Source of the DNA: Streptomyces nigra
Lineage (GTDB): Bacteria > Actinomycetota > Actinomycetes > Streptomycetales > Streptomycetaceae
NCBI RefSeq assembly: GCF_003074055.1
Contig: NZ_CP029043.1
Coordinates: 6,936,501 to 7,000,500 of the forward strand
Reading direction: 5' to 3'
Length of the DNA stretch: 64,000 nt
Part shown: piece by piece, positions 1 to 6,720 of the stretch
Position numbering within the stretch: position 1 is the stretch's first letter
How the letters are laid out: each line of letters begins with the position of its first letter
The notes under the pieces: model-generated
What the model saw: only the letters and a program-made list of their open reading frames with translations
Told to the model about the DNA's origin: nothing
Databases searched by the model: none
Program-made: the position numbers and the translations under genes

Positions 1-2
1 CC

Positions 3-344
3 GTCCGGATGCGTCAGGCGCTGGGCAACCTGGTGTCCAACGCGCTGCGGCACACCCCGTCCGGCGGTACGGTCACGCTCTCCGCCGGGCGGGACGGCGA
101 CGAGGCGGTGCTGGAGGTCGCCGACACCGGGACCGGGATCGTGCCGGAGGATCTGCCGCATGTCTTCGAGCGGTTCTGGCGCGCGGAGAAGTCCCGCAGC
201 CGCCGTACGGGAGGCAGCGGGCTCGGACTGCCGATCGTGCGGCAGCTGACCGCCGCGCACGGGGGCACGGTCGAGGCGGCCGGCGCGCCGGGGGAGGGCG
301 CGGTGTTCACGCTGCGGCTGCCCGCCGGGGAACCGCCCGAGTGA
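3..344 (+). CDS. Sensor histidine kinase, C-terminal ATPase part (5' end outside window)
   Basis: Only the catalytic ATP-binding end of a two-component sensor kinase is visible; the sensor, membrane and histidine-containing parts lie before base 1. The GHKL ATPase boxes are in order: N box (NLVSNALRHTP) at the very start, G1 box DTGTGI, F box FERFWR, and G2 box GGSGLGL, so the ATP site looks intact. The family autophosphorylates and passes phosphate to a response regulator, which would be the upstream neighbour but is not seen. The gene ends at TGA 342-344, followed at once by a hairpin. The ligand cannot be guessed from this fragment. Confidence 0.9.
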   Translation, partial: VRMRQALGNLVSNALRHTPSGGTVTLSAGRDGDEAVLEVADTGTGIVPEDLPHVFERFWRAEKSRSRRTGGSGLGLPIVRQLTAAHGGTVEAAGAPGEGAVFTLRLPAGEPPE

Positions 345-362
345 GGGGACCGGGCGGTCCCC
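345..362. terminator. Hairpin between convergent kinase and whiB-like genes
   Basis: A perfect 7-bp stem, GGGGACC (345-351) and GGTCCCC (356-362), with a 4-base loop starts one base after the kinase stop codon and ends just before the stop of the converging WhiB gene. There is no T tract, as is usual for streptomycete terminators. It could serve both strands. Confidence 0.5.
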
Positions 363-366
363 CCGC

Positions 367-600
367 TCAGCCGGCGCGCTGGCGCAGGGCCCGCCGGTCC
401 GTCTCGCTCGTGCCGCCCCAGATCCCGGTGGACTGCTCCATGTCCAGCGCGAAGCGCAGACACGGCTCCCGTACCGGGCAGCGCCGGCACACGGCCTTCG
501 CCTCCTCGGTCTGCATCAGGGTCGGCCCGGACGTGCCGATCGGATGGAAGAGGTCGGGGTCCTCATGGCGGCAGGCGGCGTGGTCTCGCCAGTCGTCCAT
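367..600 (-). CDS. WhiB-family Fe-S cluster regulator
   Basis: This is a 77-residue WhiB-like protein. Four cysteines (C10, C38, C41, C47; spacing C-x27-C-x2-C-x5-C) should hold a 4Fe-4S cluster, and the family turn motif GIWGG is at 59-63, followed by a basic tail (RRALRQRAG). Known family members bind the sigma factor HrdB/SigA region 4 and act as redox- or NO-responsive transcription factors. ATG 600 is preferred because AGGTGA sits 5 bases upstream; a GTG at 609 overlaps that site. The sequence is nearest to the short WblE/WhiB1-like type, but I cannot assign the paralogue. It converges on the kinase gene. Confidence 0.93.
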   Translation of the reverse strand: MDDWRDHAACRHEDPDLFHPIGTSGPTLMQTEEAKAVCRRCPVREPCLRFALDMEQSTGIWGGTSETDRRALRQRAG

Positions 601-643
601 CAAAGTCACCTGCGATCGTCGACGTGCCCTCGGTGGAGGAATT

Positions 644-657
644 ACTCGGTTTCGAGT
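644..657. promoter_or_regulatory. Small inverted repeat upstream of whiB-like gene
   Basis: ACTCG-GTTT-CGAGT is a perfect 5-bp inverted repeat about 45 bases upstream of the WhiB start codon, in the only promoter-sized gap before the next gene. It could be an operator. The arms are short and chance cannot be excluded. Confidence 0.25.
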
Positions 658-704
658 CGCCTGTCGACCCGCGGTGAAACCCGGCGGGACCCCGTGGAAT
701 CAGG

Positions 705-1922
705 TCACTGTTCGCGCATGCCCCACGGGGAGCCGTACTCGGTGAGCAGATCCAGGAACGGCCGGGCGGGGAACGCCTCCGGTCCCCGGACGCCCGCCCC
801 CGACCAGGCGCCGCCGGCCAGGAGTTCGAGGGCGACGACCGGGTTGACGGCCGTCTGCCACACCACGGCCTGGGAGCCGTACTCGCTCATCGACCACTGG
901 TTGTCGACCACGTGGTACAGGTACACCTCGCGCGGCCTGCCGTCCTTGACGCCCCGCACCCAGGTGCCCGCGCAGGTCTTGCCGTGCATCCGCTCGCCCA
1001 GGGTCGCCGGGTCCGGCAGGCAGGCGGCCACGACGTCCCGCGGGGAGACCCGCACCGGCCCGTCGGCGCTCGGCACGGTCACCGGCTCGGTGCTGTCGAG
1101 CCCCAGCCGATGCAGGGTCTTCAGGGTGTCGATGAACTCCTGGCCGAGCCCGTACTTGAAGGTGACCCGGCGCGCGTCGACCCAGCGCGGCATGAGCAGC
1201 ACCTCCTCGTGCTCGACGTTCACGCACTCCACCGGGCCGATGCCCTCCGGGAAGTCGAACACCTCGGGCTCGCTGAACGGCGCCGTGGTGAACCAGCCGC
1301 GGTCCTTCTCGTAGACGACCGGCGGGTTGAGGCACTCCTCGATGGTGGTCCAGATGCTGAAGGAGGGCGCGAAGTCATAGCCCTCGACGGTGAGGTTCGC
1401 GCCGTCGCGCACCCCGATCTCGTCGATCTCGTCGAAGAGTTCGTCGGCCGCGTACCGGGCGAACACGTCCGACAGGCCGGGCTCCACGCCCATGCCGACC
1501 AGGGCGAGGGCGCCCGCCTTCTCCCAGTCCGCCGCCTGCTCGAACTGGGCGTCCCCGAGCTTGACGCCGCACTCCTCGTACGGGCGCTCGGGGTGCGGCT
1601 TCGACAGCGACATCGCCATGTCGACATAGGTGGCCCCGGCGGTGCGCGCGGCCTGGAACAGCGGCATCACGAAACGCGGGTCGGTGGCGTTGAGCAGCAC
1701 GTCGCAGGAGTGCCGCTCCAGCAGGGCGGCCACGGCCGGCTCGTCGCTCGCGTCGACGCGCTCGGCGCTGAAGCGGGCGTCGCCGTCGAGCGCGGCGACG
1801 GCGGCCTCGGCGCGCGCCGGGTCGTAGTCGGCGACGACCATCGCCTCGAAGAAGGGACGCCGGGCGGCGATCCGGGTGATGGCGGTACCCACTCCGCCGG
1901 CTCCCACGAGCAGTACACGCAT
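705..1922 (-). CDS. Saccharopine dehydrogenase-like NAD(P) oxidoreductase
   Basis: This 405-residue soluble enzyme belongs to the saccharopine dehydrogenase/Lys9-like family. A Rossmann dinucleotide loop GAGGVG is at residues 7-12 of a typical N-terminus, and the C-terminal alpha+beta domain continues to the end. Family members reduce or oxidise an imine formed between an amino acid and an oxoacid (saccharopine, carboxynorspermidine and similar compounds); the substrate here is unknown. ATG 1922 is chosen because the Rossmann strand begins right after it, although the reading frame stays open for about 95 further codons upstream. It is transcribed away from a TetR regulator across a 109-bp gap, so control by that regulator is likely. 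Confidence 0.88.
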   Translation of the reverse strand: MRVLLVGAGGVGTAITRIAARRPFFEAMVVADYDPARAEAAVAALDGDARFSAERVDASDEPAVAALLERHSCDVLLNATDPRFVMPLFQAARTAGATYVDMAMSLSKPHPERPYEECGVKLGDAQFEQAADWEKAGALALVGMGVEPGLSDVFARYAADELFDEIDEIGVRDGANLTVEGYDFAPSFSIWTTIEECLNPPVVYEKDRGWFTTAPFSEPEVFDFPEGIGPVECVNVEHEEVLLMPRWVDARRVTFKYGLGQEFIDTLKTLHRLGLDSTEPVTVPSADGPVRVSPRDVVAACLPDPATLGERMHGKTCAGTWVRGVKDGRPREVYLYHVVDNQWSMSEYGSQAVVWQTAVNPVVALELLAGGAWSGAGVRGPEAFPARPFLDLLTEYGSPWGMREQ

Positions 1923-2002
1923 GACAAGACTCCCTCGACTGACGGTGGACGACGTGGTGGGGCCCCGGGTGGGATACAACGCCGCCCCGGCACGTAAGGT
2001 CA

Positions 2003-2015
2003 ATGCCGTTGGCAT
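2003..2015. promoter_or_regulatory. Putative TetR operator between saccharopine dehydrogenase and TetR genes
   Basis: ATGCC-GTT-GGCAT is an inverted repeat in the divergent intergenic region, ending 16 bases before the TetR start codon. TetR-family proteins commonly bind such palindromes in their own divergent promoters. The arms are only 5 bp, so this rests mainly on position. Confidence 0.4.
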
Positions 2016-2031
2016 AAGGATGGAGGACGCC

Positions 2032-2742
2032 ATGCCCAAACCGGTCGTACCGGAGGAGAAGCGGCGCAGGCGTCGCCCCACCAAGAGCGGCACGGTGCTG
2101 TCGGAGGGCCTCATAGTCGACACGGCGCTGCGGATGCTCGCCGAGCACGGCAGCGCCGGACTGACCGCCCGCCGGCTCGGCCTGGCCCTGGACGCCGACC
2201 CGAGCACGCTGTACCGCTACTTCCGGGGCATGGACGATCTGACCCTGGCCATCGGGGACGCCCTGATCGGCCGCGCGCTGGAGGGCTGGGAGCCCACGGG
2301 GGAGTGGCGTGCCGACCTGCGGGCCGTCGGCACCCGCATCCACGCCGCATACGTCGCCCACCCGCACGCCGCCGTGCTGACCACCAGCCGGGTCACGGGC
2401 CGGGCCAACGAACTCGCCGCCGACGAGACCGTGCTGGACATCCTGCGCACCGCCGGGTTCCCGCTGCCCGACACCGTGCGCCTCTACCACGCCTTCATCG
2501 ACCAGACGCTGGCCTTCGCCGCGCTGGACGCGGCGTCCCTGACCCTGCCGAGCGCGTCGCTGCGCGCCGACGAGGAGAAGTGGCGTTCGACGTACGCCCG
2601 GCTGCCCCGCTCGACGCATCCCCGGATCGCCGAGGCGGCGCCGCTGCTGGCCCGGCAGATGGTGACCAGCGCCTATCCGACGGCCCTGGAACTGCTGCTG
2701 GAGGCGGCCGAGGCTCGCCTCGCCGCCTGTCACATCGCCTAG
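2032..2742 (+). CDS. TetR-family transcriptional regulator
   Basis: This 236-residue protein has a basic N-terminal tail (KRRRRRP) and a TetR helix-turn-helix at about residues 44-65 ending in the signature STLYRYF. The rest is a helical ligand-binding domain of the TetR_C type. GGAGG at 2022-2026 is 5 bases before ATG 2032, favouring that start over an in-frame ATG at 2020. The gene diverges from the saccharopine-dehydrogenase-like gene, probably its target. Its last codons overlap by 4 bases with the stop of the converging LysR gene. The ligand is unknown. Confidence 0.92.
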   Translation: MPKPVVPEEKRRRRRPTKSGTVLSEGLIVDTALRMLAEHGSAGLTARRLGLALDADPSTLYRYFRGMDDLTLAIGDALIGRALEGWEPTGEWRADLRAVGTRIHAAYVAHPHAAVLTTSRVTGRANELAADETVLDILRTAGFPLPDTVRLYHAFIDQTLAFAALDAASLTLPSASLRADEEKWRSTYARLPRSTHPRIAEAAPLLARQMVTSAYPTALELLLEAAEARLAACHIA

Positions 2743-3641
2743 ATCAGCGCCTCGCGCGCCGCGTCCAGCACCGCCTCCGTCACCGTGACCAGCGCGGGCG
2801 AGTGCAGCTTCCACTGCTGCCAGTACAGCGGGACGTCCACCGGCCGGTCCGGCGCCAGGGAGATCAGGCGCCCCTCCGCCACCAGCGGCTCGGCCTGCAC
2901 CTCGGGGATCAGGCCCCAGCCGAGTCCCGCGAGCACGGCCGTCAGGAACCCCTCCGAGGTCGGCATCCGGTGCCGCGTGGGCCCCGCGTGCGCGGCGCCA
3001 CCGTCCCGCAGCCCGCGTACGAAGGCGTCCTGCAGGTCGTCGCTGCGGTCGAAGGTCATCACGGGAGCCCGCGCCAGCGCCTGAGCCAGTGGCCCGGTCA
3101 GATACCGCTCGGTGAACTCCGGGCTCGCGGCGGCCAGATAGCGCATCCGGCCCAGCGCCCGCACGGAGCAGCCCGCGACGGGCTCGGCCGAGGAGGTCAC
3201 CGCGGCCATCACCAGGCCCTCCCGCAGCAGGGTCGCCGTCCGGCTCTCGTCCTCGCGGCGCAGCTCGAAGCAGAGCGGCGGCTCCTCGCGCACCCGGGTC
3301 AGGGCGGGCAGGAACCAGGTGGCCAGCGAGTCCGCGTTGACCGCGATGGACACCCGCGTCGCCTCGGCGGTCCCGTCCATGCCCAGCTCGGCCCGCGCGT
3401 CGCGCTCCAGCCGGGCCAGCTGGCGGGCGAACCTGACGACGACCTGGCCCGACTCGGTCGGCCGCACCGGTTTGGTCCGCACCAGCAGCACCCGCCCGGT
3501 GCGCTGCTCCAGCGCCTTGACCCGCTGGCTCACCGCCGACGGCGTCACATGCAGGGCGGCGGCGGCCGCGTCGAACGTGCCCTCGTCCACCACCGCCAGC
3601 AGGGTCCGCACCTGGTCGAGCGGCAGCTCGGTCAGCTCCAT
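2739..3641 (-). CDS. lysG: LysR-family regulator, LysG/ArgP type
   Basis: This is a LysR-type regulator of 300 residues. The winged helix-turn-helix occupies about residues 5-65 (AALHVTPSAVSQRVKALEQ), followed by an effector-binding domain of the ArgP/LysG subgroup. In Corynebacterium, LysG senses lysine, arginine or histidine and activates the divergent lysE exporter gene; the same divergent arrangement is present here. ATG 3641 or GTG 3647 could start it, and neither has a strong ribosome binding site. The stop overlaps the convergent TetR gene by 4 bases. The symbol is given by analogy of sequence type and neighbourhood. Confidence 0.85.
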   Translation of the reverse strand: MELTELPLDQVRTLLAVVDEGTFDAAAAALHVTPSAVSQRVKALEQRTGRVLLVRTKPVRPTESGQVVVRFARQLARLERDARAELGMDGTAEATRVSIAVNADSLATWFLPALTRVREEPPLCFELRREDESRTATLLREGLVMAAVTSSAEPVAGCSVRALGRMRYLAAASPEFTERYLTGPLAQALARAPVMTFDRSDDLQDAFVRGLRDGGAAHAGPTRHRMPTSEGFLTAVLAGLGWGLIPEVQAEPLVAEGRLISLAPDRPVDVPLYWQQWKLHSPALVTVTEAVLDAAREALI

Positions 3642-3652
3642 CTTCACGACGG

Positions 3653-3676
3653 CTAAGGATACGTAAGAATCTTTAG
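3653..3676. promoter_or_regulatory. Putative LysG operator in lysG-lysE intergenic region
   Basis: CTAAGGAT (3653-3660) and ATCTTTAG (3669-3676) form an 8-bp inverted repeat with one mismatch and an 8-base spacer, in an AT-rich patch of an otherwise GC-rich region. LysR-family activators bind dyads of this size between themselves and their target. It lies 38 bases before the lysE start codon. Confidence 0.45.
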
Positions 3677-3713
3677 CTGTACGCCAGGAGATCGTCTGCC
3701 TACCGTCGACGGC

Positions 3714-4328
3714 ATGACAAGCGCCCTGACCACCGCCGTCGCCGGATTCGGCACCGGCCTCTCCCTGATCGTCGCCATCGGCGCGCAGAACGCCTTCGTC
3801 CTGCGCCAGGGCGTCCGCCGTGACGCGGTCCTCGCCGTCGTCGGCATCTGCGCCCTGTCCGACGCGGTCCTGATCACCCTCGGCGTGGCGGGCGTCGGCG
3901 CGGTGGTCGTGGCGTGGCCCGGGGTGCTGACTGCGGTCGCCTGGGTCGGCGGGGTGTTCCTGCTCGGCTACGGCGTCCTGGCCGCCCGCCGTGTGCTGCG
4001 CCCGGCCGGCGCCCTCGTCACCGACGGCGACACGGCGGGCTCACGACGGCGGGCGGTGCTCACCTGCCTCGCCATGACCTGGCTCAACCCGCACGTCTAC
4101 CTCGACACCGTCTTCCTGCTCGGCACCATCGCCGCCGACCGGGGCCCGCTGCGCTGGACGTTCGGCCTCGGCGCCGCCGTCGCCAGCCTGTGCTGGTTCG
4201 CCGCGCTCGGCTTCGGCGCCCGCCTGCTGAGCCGCCACCTCGCGAGGCCGGGCGCCTGGCGGGTGCTGGACGCGGTGATCGCCGTCACCATGATCGCCCT
4301 CGGCGCCTCCCTGATCGCCGGAACCTGA
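3714..4328 (+). CDS. lysE: LysE-type basic amino acid exporter
   Basis: This 204-residue integral membrane protein belongs to the LysE/RhtB superfamily. The first helix carries the family motif GAQNAFVLRQG at about residues 23-33, the loop motif NPHVYLDT is near residue 125, and about six hydrophobic segments are visible. Family members export lysine and arginine by proton exchange, preventing toxic build-up during peptide use. Pairing with the divergent LysG-like regulator supports this substrate class rather than homoserine or threonine. Start ATG 3714 is the only one that includes the complete first helix. Confidence 0.93.
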   Translation: MTSALTTAVAGFGTGLSLIVAIGAQNAFVLRQGVRRDAVLAVVGICALSDAVLITLGVAGVGAVVVAWPGVLTAVAWVGGVFLLGYGVLAARRVLRPAGALVTDGDTAGSRRRAVLTCLAMTWLNPHVYLDTVFLLGTIAADRGPLRWTFGLGAAVASLCWFAALGFGARLLSRHLARPGAWRVLDAVIAVTMIALGASLIAGT

Positions 4329-4407
4329 GACGCCCGTCCGACCGCCCGGCCGGTGCTGCGATAGTGATCCCCGGACGAGAAAGATGTAGCGAGCATCCAG
4401 GGACCCC

Positions 4408-5706
4408 GTGGACACCAGCGAGAGCAGTACCGCACCGCAGGAGAAGGAACCCTCCGAGGCCCCGGCCGCACCCCGCGGCTGGCGCCGCTGGGCCATGGAC
4501 ACCCGGCCGCTGCGCCGCCCCGCCTACCGGCGGCTGTGGACCTCGACCATCGTCACGGCCGTCGGCAGCCAGCTCACCGCGGTCGCCGTGCCCAAGCAGG
4601 TCTACGACATCACCGGCTCCTCGGCCTGGGTGGGCGCCGCGAGCCTGGCCGGGCTGGTGCCGCTCACGGTGTTCGCGCTGTGGGGCGGCGCCATCGCGGA
4701 CAGCATGGACCGGCGCCGGCTGCTGCTGATCACCAACATCGGGATAGCCGTGACCTCGGTGCTGTTCTGGCTCCAGGCCGCCGCCGGGCTGGAGTCGGTC
4801 GCGGTGCTGATGGTCCTGCTCGCGCTCCAGCAGGCCTTCTGGGGACTCAACTCCCCGGCTCGCAACGCCTCGATCGCCCGGCTGGTGCCGGAGGACGAGC
4901 TGGCCGCCGCCAACGCCCTCGGCTCGACCGTCATGCAGACCGGCCAGGTCGTCGGACCCCTGCTGGCCGGCGTGCTGATCCCCGTCGTCGGCCTGCCCGA
5001 GCTGTATCTCCTCGACGCCCTGGCGCTGTGCGTCACGGTGTGGGCGGTGTACCGGCTGCCCGCGCTACCGCCCCTGGCCGCCGCGGTCAGACGCCGCGCA
5101 GGGGTCCGGGAGATCGCCGAGGGCTTCAGGTACATCTCGCTGCACAAGGTGCTGCTGCTGTCCTTCCTCGCCGACATCATCGCGATGGTCTTCGGCATGC
5201 CCCGCGCGCTGTTCCCGCAGCTCGCGAGCGAGACATACGGCTCGTACGGCGAAGGGCTCGCCCTCGGGCTGCTGTTCGCGGCCATCCCGATCGGCGCGGT
5301 GGCCGGCGGGCTGTTCTCCGGCACCTTCTCCCGGGCCCGCCGGCACGGCTGGATGGTGATCGGCTCGGTCGTCGCGTGGGGTGTCGCCGTCACCGGCTTC
5401 GGGCTCAGCGGGAGCCTGTGGCTCGCGGTCGTGTTCCTCGCCCTGGCCGGGGTCGCCGACATGGTGTCCATGGTGTTCCGCGGGGCCATCCTGCTGTCCG
5501 CCGCCAGCGACGAGATGCGCGGACGGATGCAGGGCGTCTTCACGGTCGTCGTCGCGGGCGGCCCGCGTCTGGCCGACGTCCTGCACGGCACGGCGGGCTC
5601 GGCGTTCGGCCCGCGCGCCGCGACGGCGGGCGGCGGCCTCCTGGTCGTCCTCCTCATGCTGGGCCTGGCCGCGGCGGTGCCGGCGCTGCGCCGCTACCGC
5701 GTCTGA
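4408..5706 (+). CDS. MFS transporter, enterobactin-exporter-like (EntS/MFS_3)
   Basis: This 432-residue major facilitator has a charged cytosolic N-terminal tail of about 40 residues, then about 12 hydrophobic helices. The loop between helices 2 and 3 reads GGAIADSMDRRR, a version of the MFS signature. The overall pattern matches the EntS/MFS_3 branch, whose members export siderophores or other small molecules; no substrate can be assigned. GTG 4408 is preceded by an AGGGA site. It stands alone, converging on the cyclic-nucleotide-domain gene 4 bases downstream. Confidence 0.87.
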   Translation: MDTSESSTAPQEKEPSEAPAAPRGWRRWAMDTRPLRRPAYRRLWTSTIVTAVGSQLTAVAVPKQVYDITGSSAWVGAASLAGLVPLTVFALWGGAIADSMDRRRLLLITNIGIAVTSVLFWLQAAAGLESVAVLMVLLALQQAFWGLNSPARNASIARLVPEDELAAANALGSTVMQTGQVVGPLLAGVLIPVVGLPELYLLDALALCVTVWAVYRLPALPPLAAAVRRRAGVREIAEGFRYISLHKVLLLSFLADIIAMVFGMPRALFPQLASETYGSYGEGLALGLLFAAIPIGAVAGGLFSGTFSRARRHGWMVIGSVVAWGVAVTGFGLSGSLWLAVVFLALAGVADMVSMVFRGAILLSAASDEMRGRMQGVFTVVVAGGPRLADVLHGTAGSAFGPRAATAGGGLLVVLLMLGLAAAVPALRRYRV

Positions 5707-5709
5707 CGC

Positions 5710-6165
5710 TCAGTACAGGCTGCGCCGCGCCAGGGCGTGCCGCTCCATGAGCTGCCCGCGGGTCATCTCCAGACGGTGCGCGAGGATCTCGGCGACGTAC
5801 CGCACCAGGGTCAGCCCGAGCGCCGTGTCCTCGTCGCACAGCCGCAGCACCGCCGCGGCCTCGAACTCGTAGGCGCGCACCGGGCTGAAGGCCTCCGCGC
5901 CGAAGTCCCACCGGTACGGCGGGAACAGCCACGACCAGCCCAGCAGGTCGCCGGCGCCCAGGCTGGCCACGGTGATCCGCTGCAGGTGCGACACCTTCTG
6001 GTCCAGGGTGACGGCCCCCGAGCGGATGACCCAGAAGCGGTCGGCCGTGCCGCCCGCCTCGAAGATCCGGGTGTCCTCCGCGAAGGACGTCTCCCGGGCC
6101 AGCGCCATCAGGCGCTCACGCTGATGCGGCGGAAGGGCGGTCAGCAGTTTGATCGCTTTGGTCAT
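5710..6165 (-). CDS. Stand-alone cyclic-nucleotide-binding-domain protein (Crp-like, no HTH)
   Basis: This 151-residue protein consists of a Crp/Fnr-type cNMP-binding beta-barrel plus the C-helix, and ends before any DNA-binding domain. Barrel features include FEAGGTADRFWVIRSG and a GAGDLLGWSWLFPPYRW stretch where the phosphate-binding cassette would be. The canonical RxA arginine of a true cAMP site is not evident, so ligand binding is uncertain. Such single-domain proteins probably act as sensors that contact another protein. The ribosome binding site is weak, and no partner is visible next to it. Confidence 0.82.
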   Translation of the reverse strand: MTKAIKLLTALPPHQRERLMALARETSFAEDTRIFEAGGTADRFWVIRSGAVTLDQKVSHLQRITVASLGAGDLLGWSWLFPPYRWDFGAEAFSPVRAYEFEAAAVLRLCDEDTALGLTLVRYVAEILAHRLEMTRGQLMERHALARRSLY

Positions 6166-6465
6166 GGCAGGGGCTCCTCACCGACGAACGGCATTCCGGT
6201 GTTTCCCTGCGTCCATTGGAGCGGCTGCGGCGGCGGTGGGCACCTCGGCGGCCGGGCCTTCCGGTCCCGGACCTGGGGCACCGTGTGCGAGGGCATGAAA
6301 AAGCCCTGGCTGGACGGGGGAAGCCAGCCAGGGCTGTCAGAGGTGGTTCACGGGGGACGGATGCGGTCGACCCCGTGACCACGTATGGATGAACCGTAAA
6401 CCATTTCTTCGGCGTCTCGGAAATCGAGACCGGGGTACGTGACCCGTTTCACTCGGCTCCCGCTC
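6166..6465. other. Gene-free stretch between Crp-like and small minus-strand gene
   Basis: About 300 bases without a supportable gene. It contains the promoter region of the minus-strand Crp-like gene and the strong terminator hairpin listed separately. A short AT-rich patch (about 6385-6425) lies beyond it. Nothing else stood out. Confidence 0.6.
6297..6335 (-). terminator. Strong Rho-independent terminator of the FUSC/small-gene unit
   Basis: A perfect 12-bp stem (6302-6313 with 6324-6335, loop of 10) is followed on the minus strand by five T residues (AAAAA 6298-6302 on plus). Read on the minus strand it is a textbook intrinsic terminator placed downstream of the minus-strand genes 8964 to 6466. 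No T tract exists on the plus strand. Confidence 0.8.
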
Positions 6466-6687
6466 TCACGGCTGCTCCGCGTGCTTTCCCGGAGTCAGGA
6501 TCTCGTCCAGCACGGTGAGCACCGCCTCGTACGTCAGCGTCCGTACCGCGGCGTCCCGCGCCCCCTCCGGGTCGGTGGCGCGCAGATGCTCGCTCCGCCC
6601 CCGCCACGTCCGCTCCTCCTGCCGGGCCCACGCCCGGGCACGCTGCATCCGCCGCAACAGTTCGTCTGAGTCCACGACATCGGTCAT
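6466..6687 (-). CDS. Small uncharacterised protein (73 aa)
   Basis: A short acidic/basic helical protein starting MTDVVDSDELLRRMQ, rich in Arg, Glu and Ala, with no cysteines, signal peptide or membrane segment. Codon third positions are mostly G or C, as in real genes of this genome. It follows the FUSC gene by 33 bases on the same strand and is followed by a strong terminator, so the two are probably co-transcribed. I do not recognise the family and propose no function. Confidence 0.65.
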   Translation of the reverse strand: MTDVVDSDELLRRMQRARAWARQEERTWRGRSEHLRATDPEGARDAAVRTLTYEAVLTVLDEILTPGKHAEQP

Positions 6688-6720
6688 GCACACCGCCTAC
6701 CCAGCGAAAGCCCGATGCGC

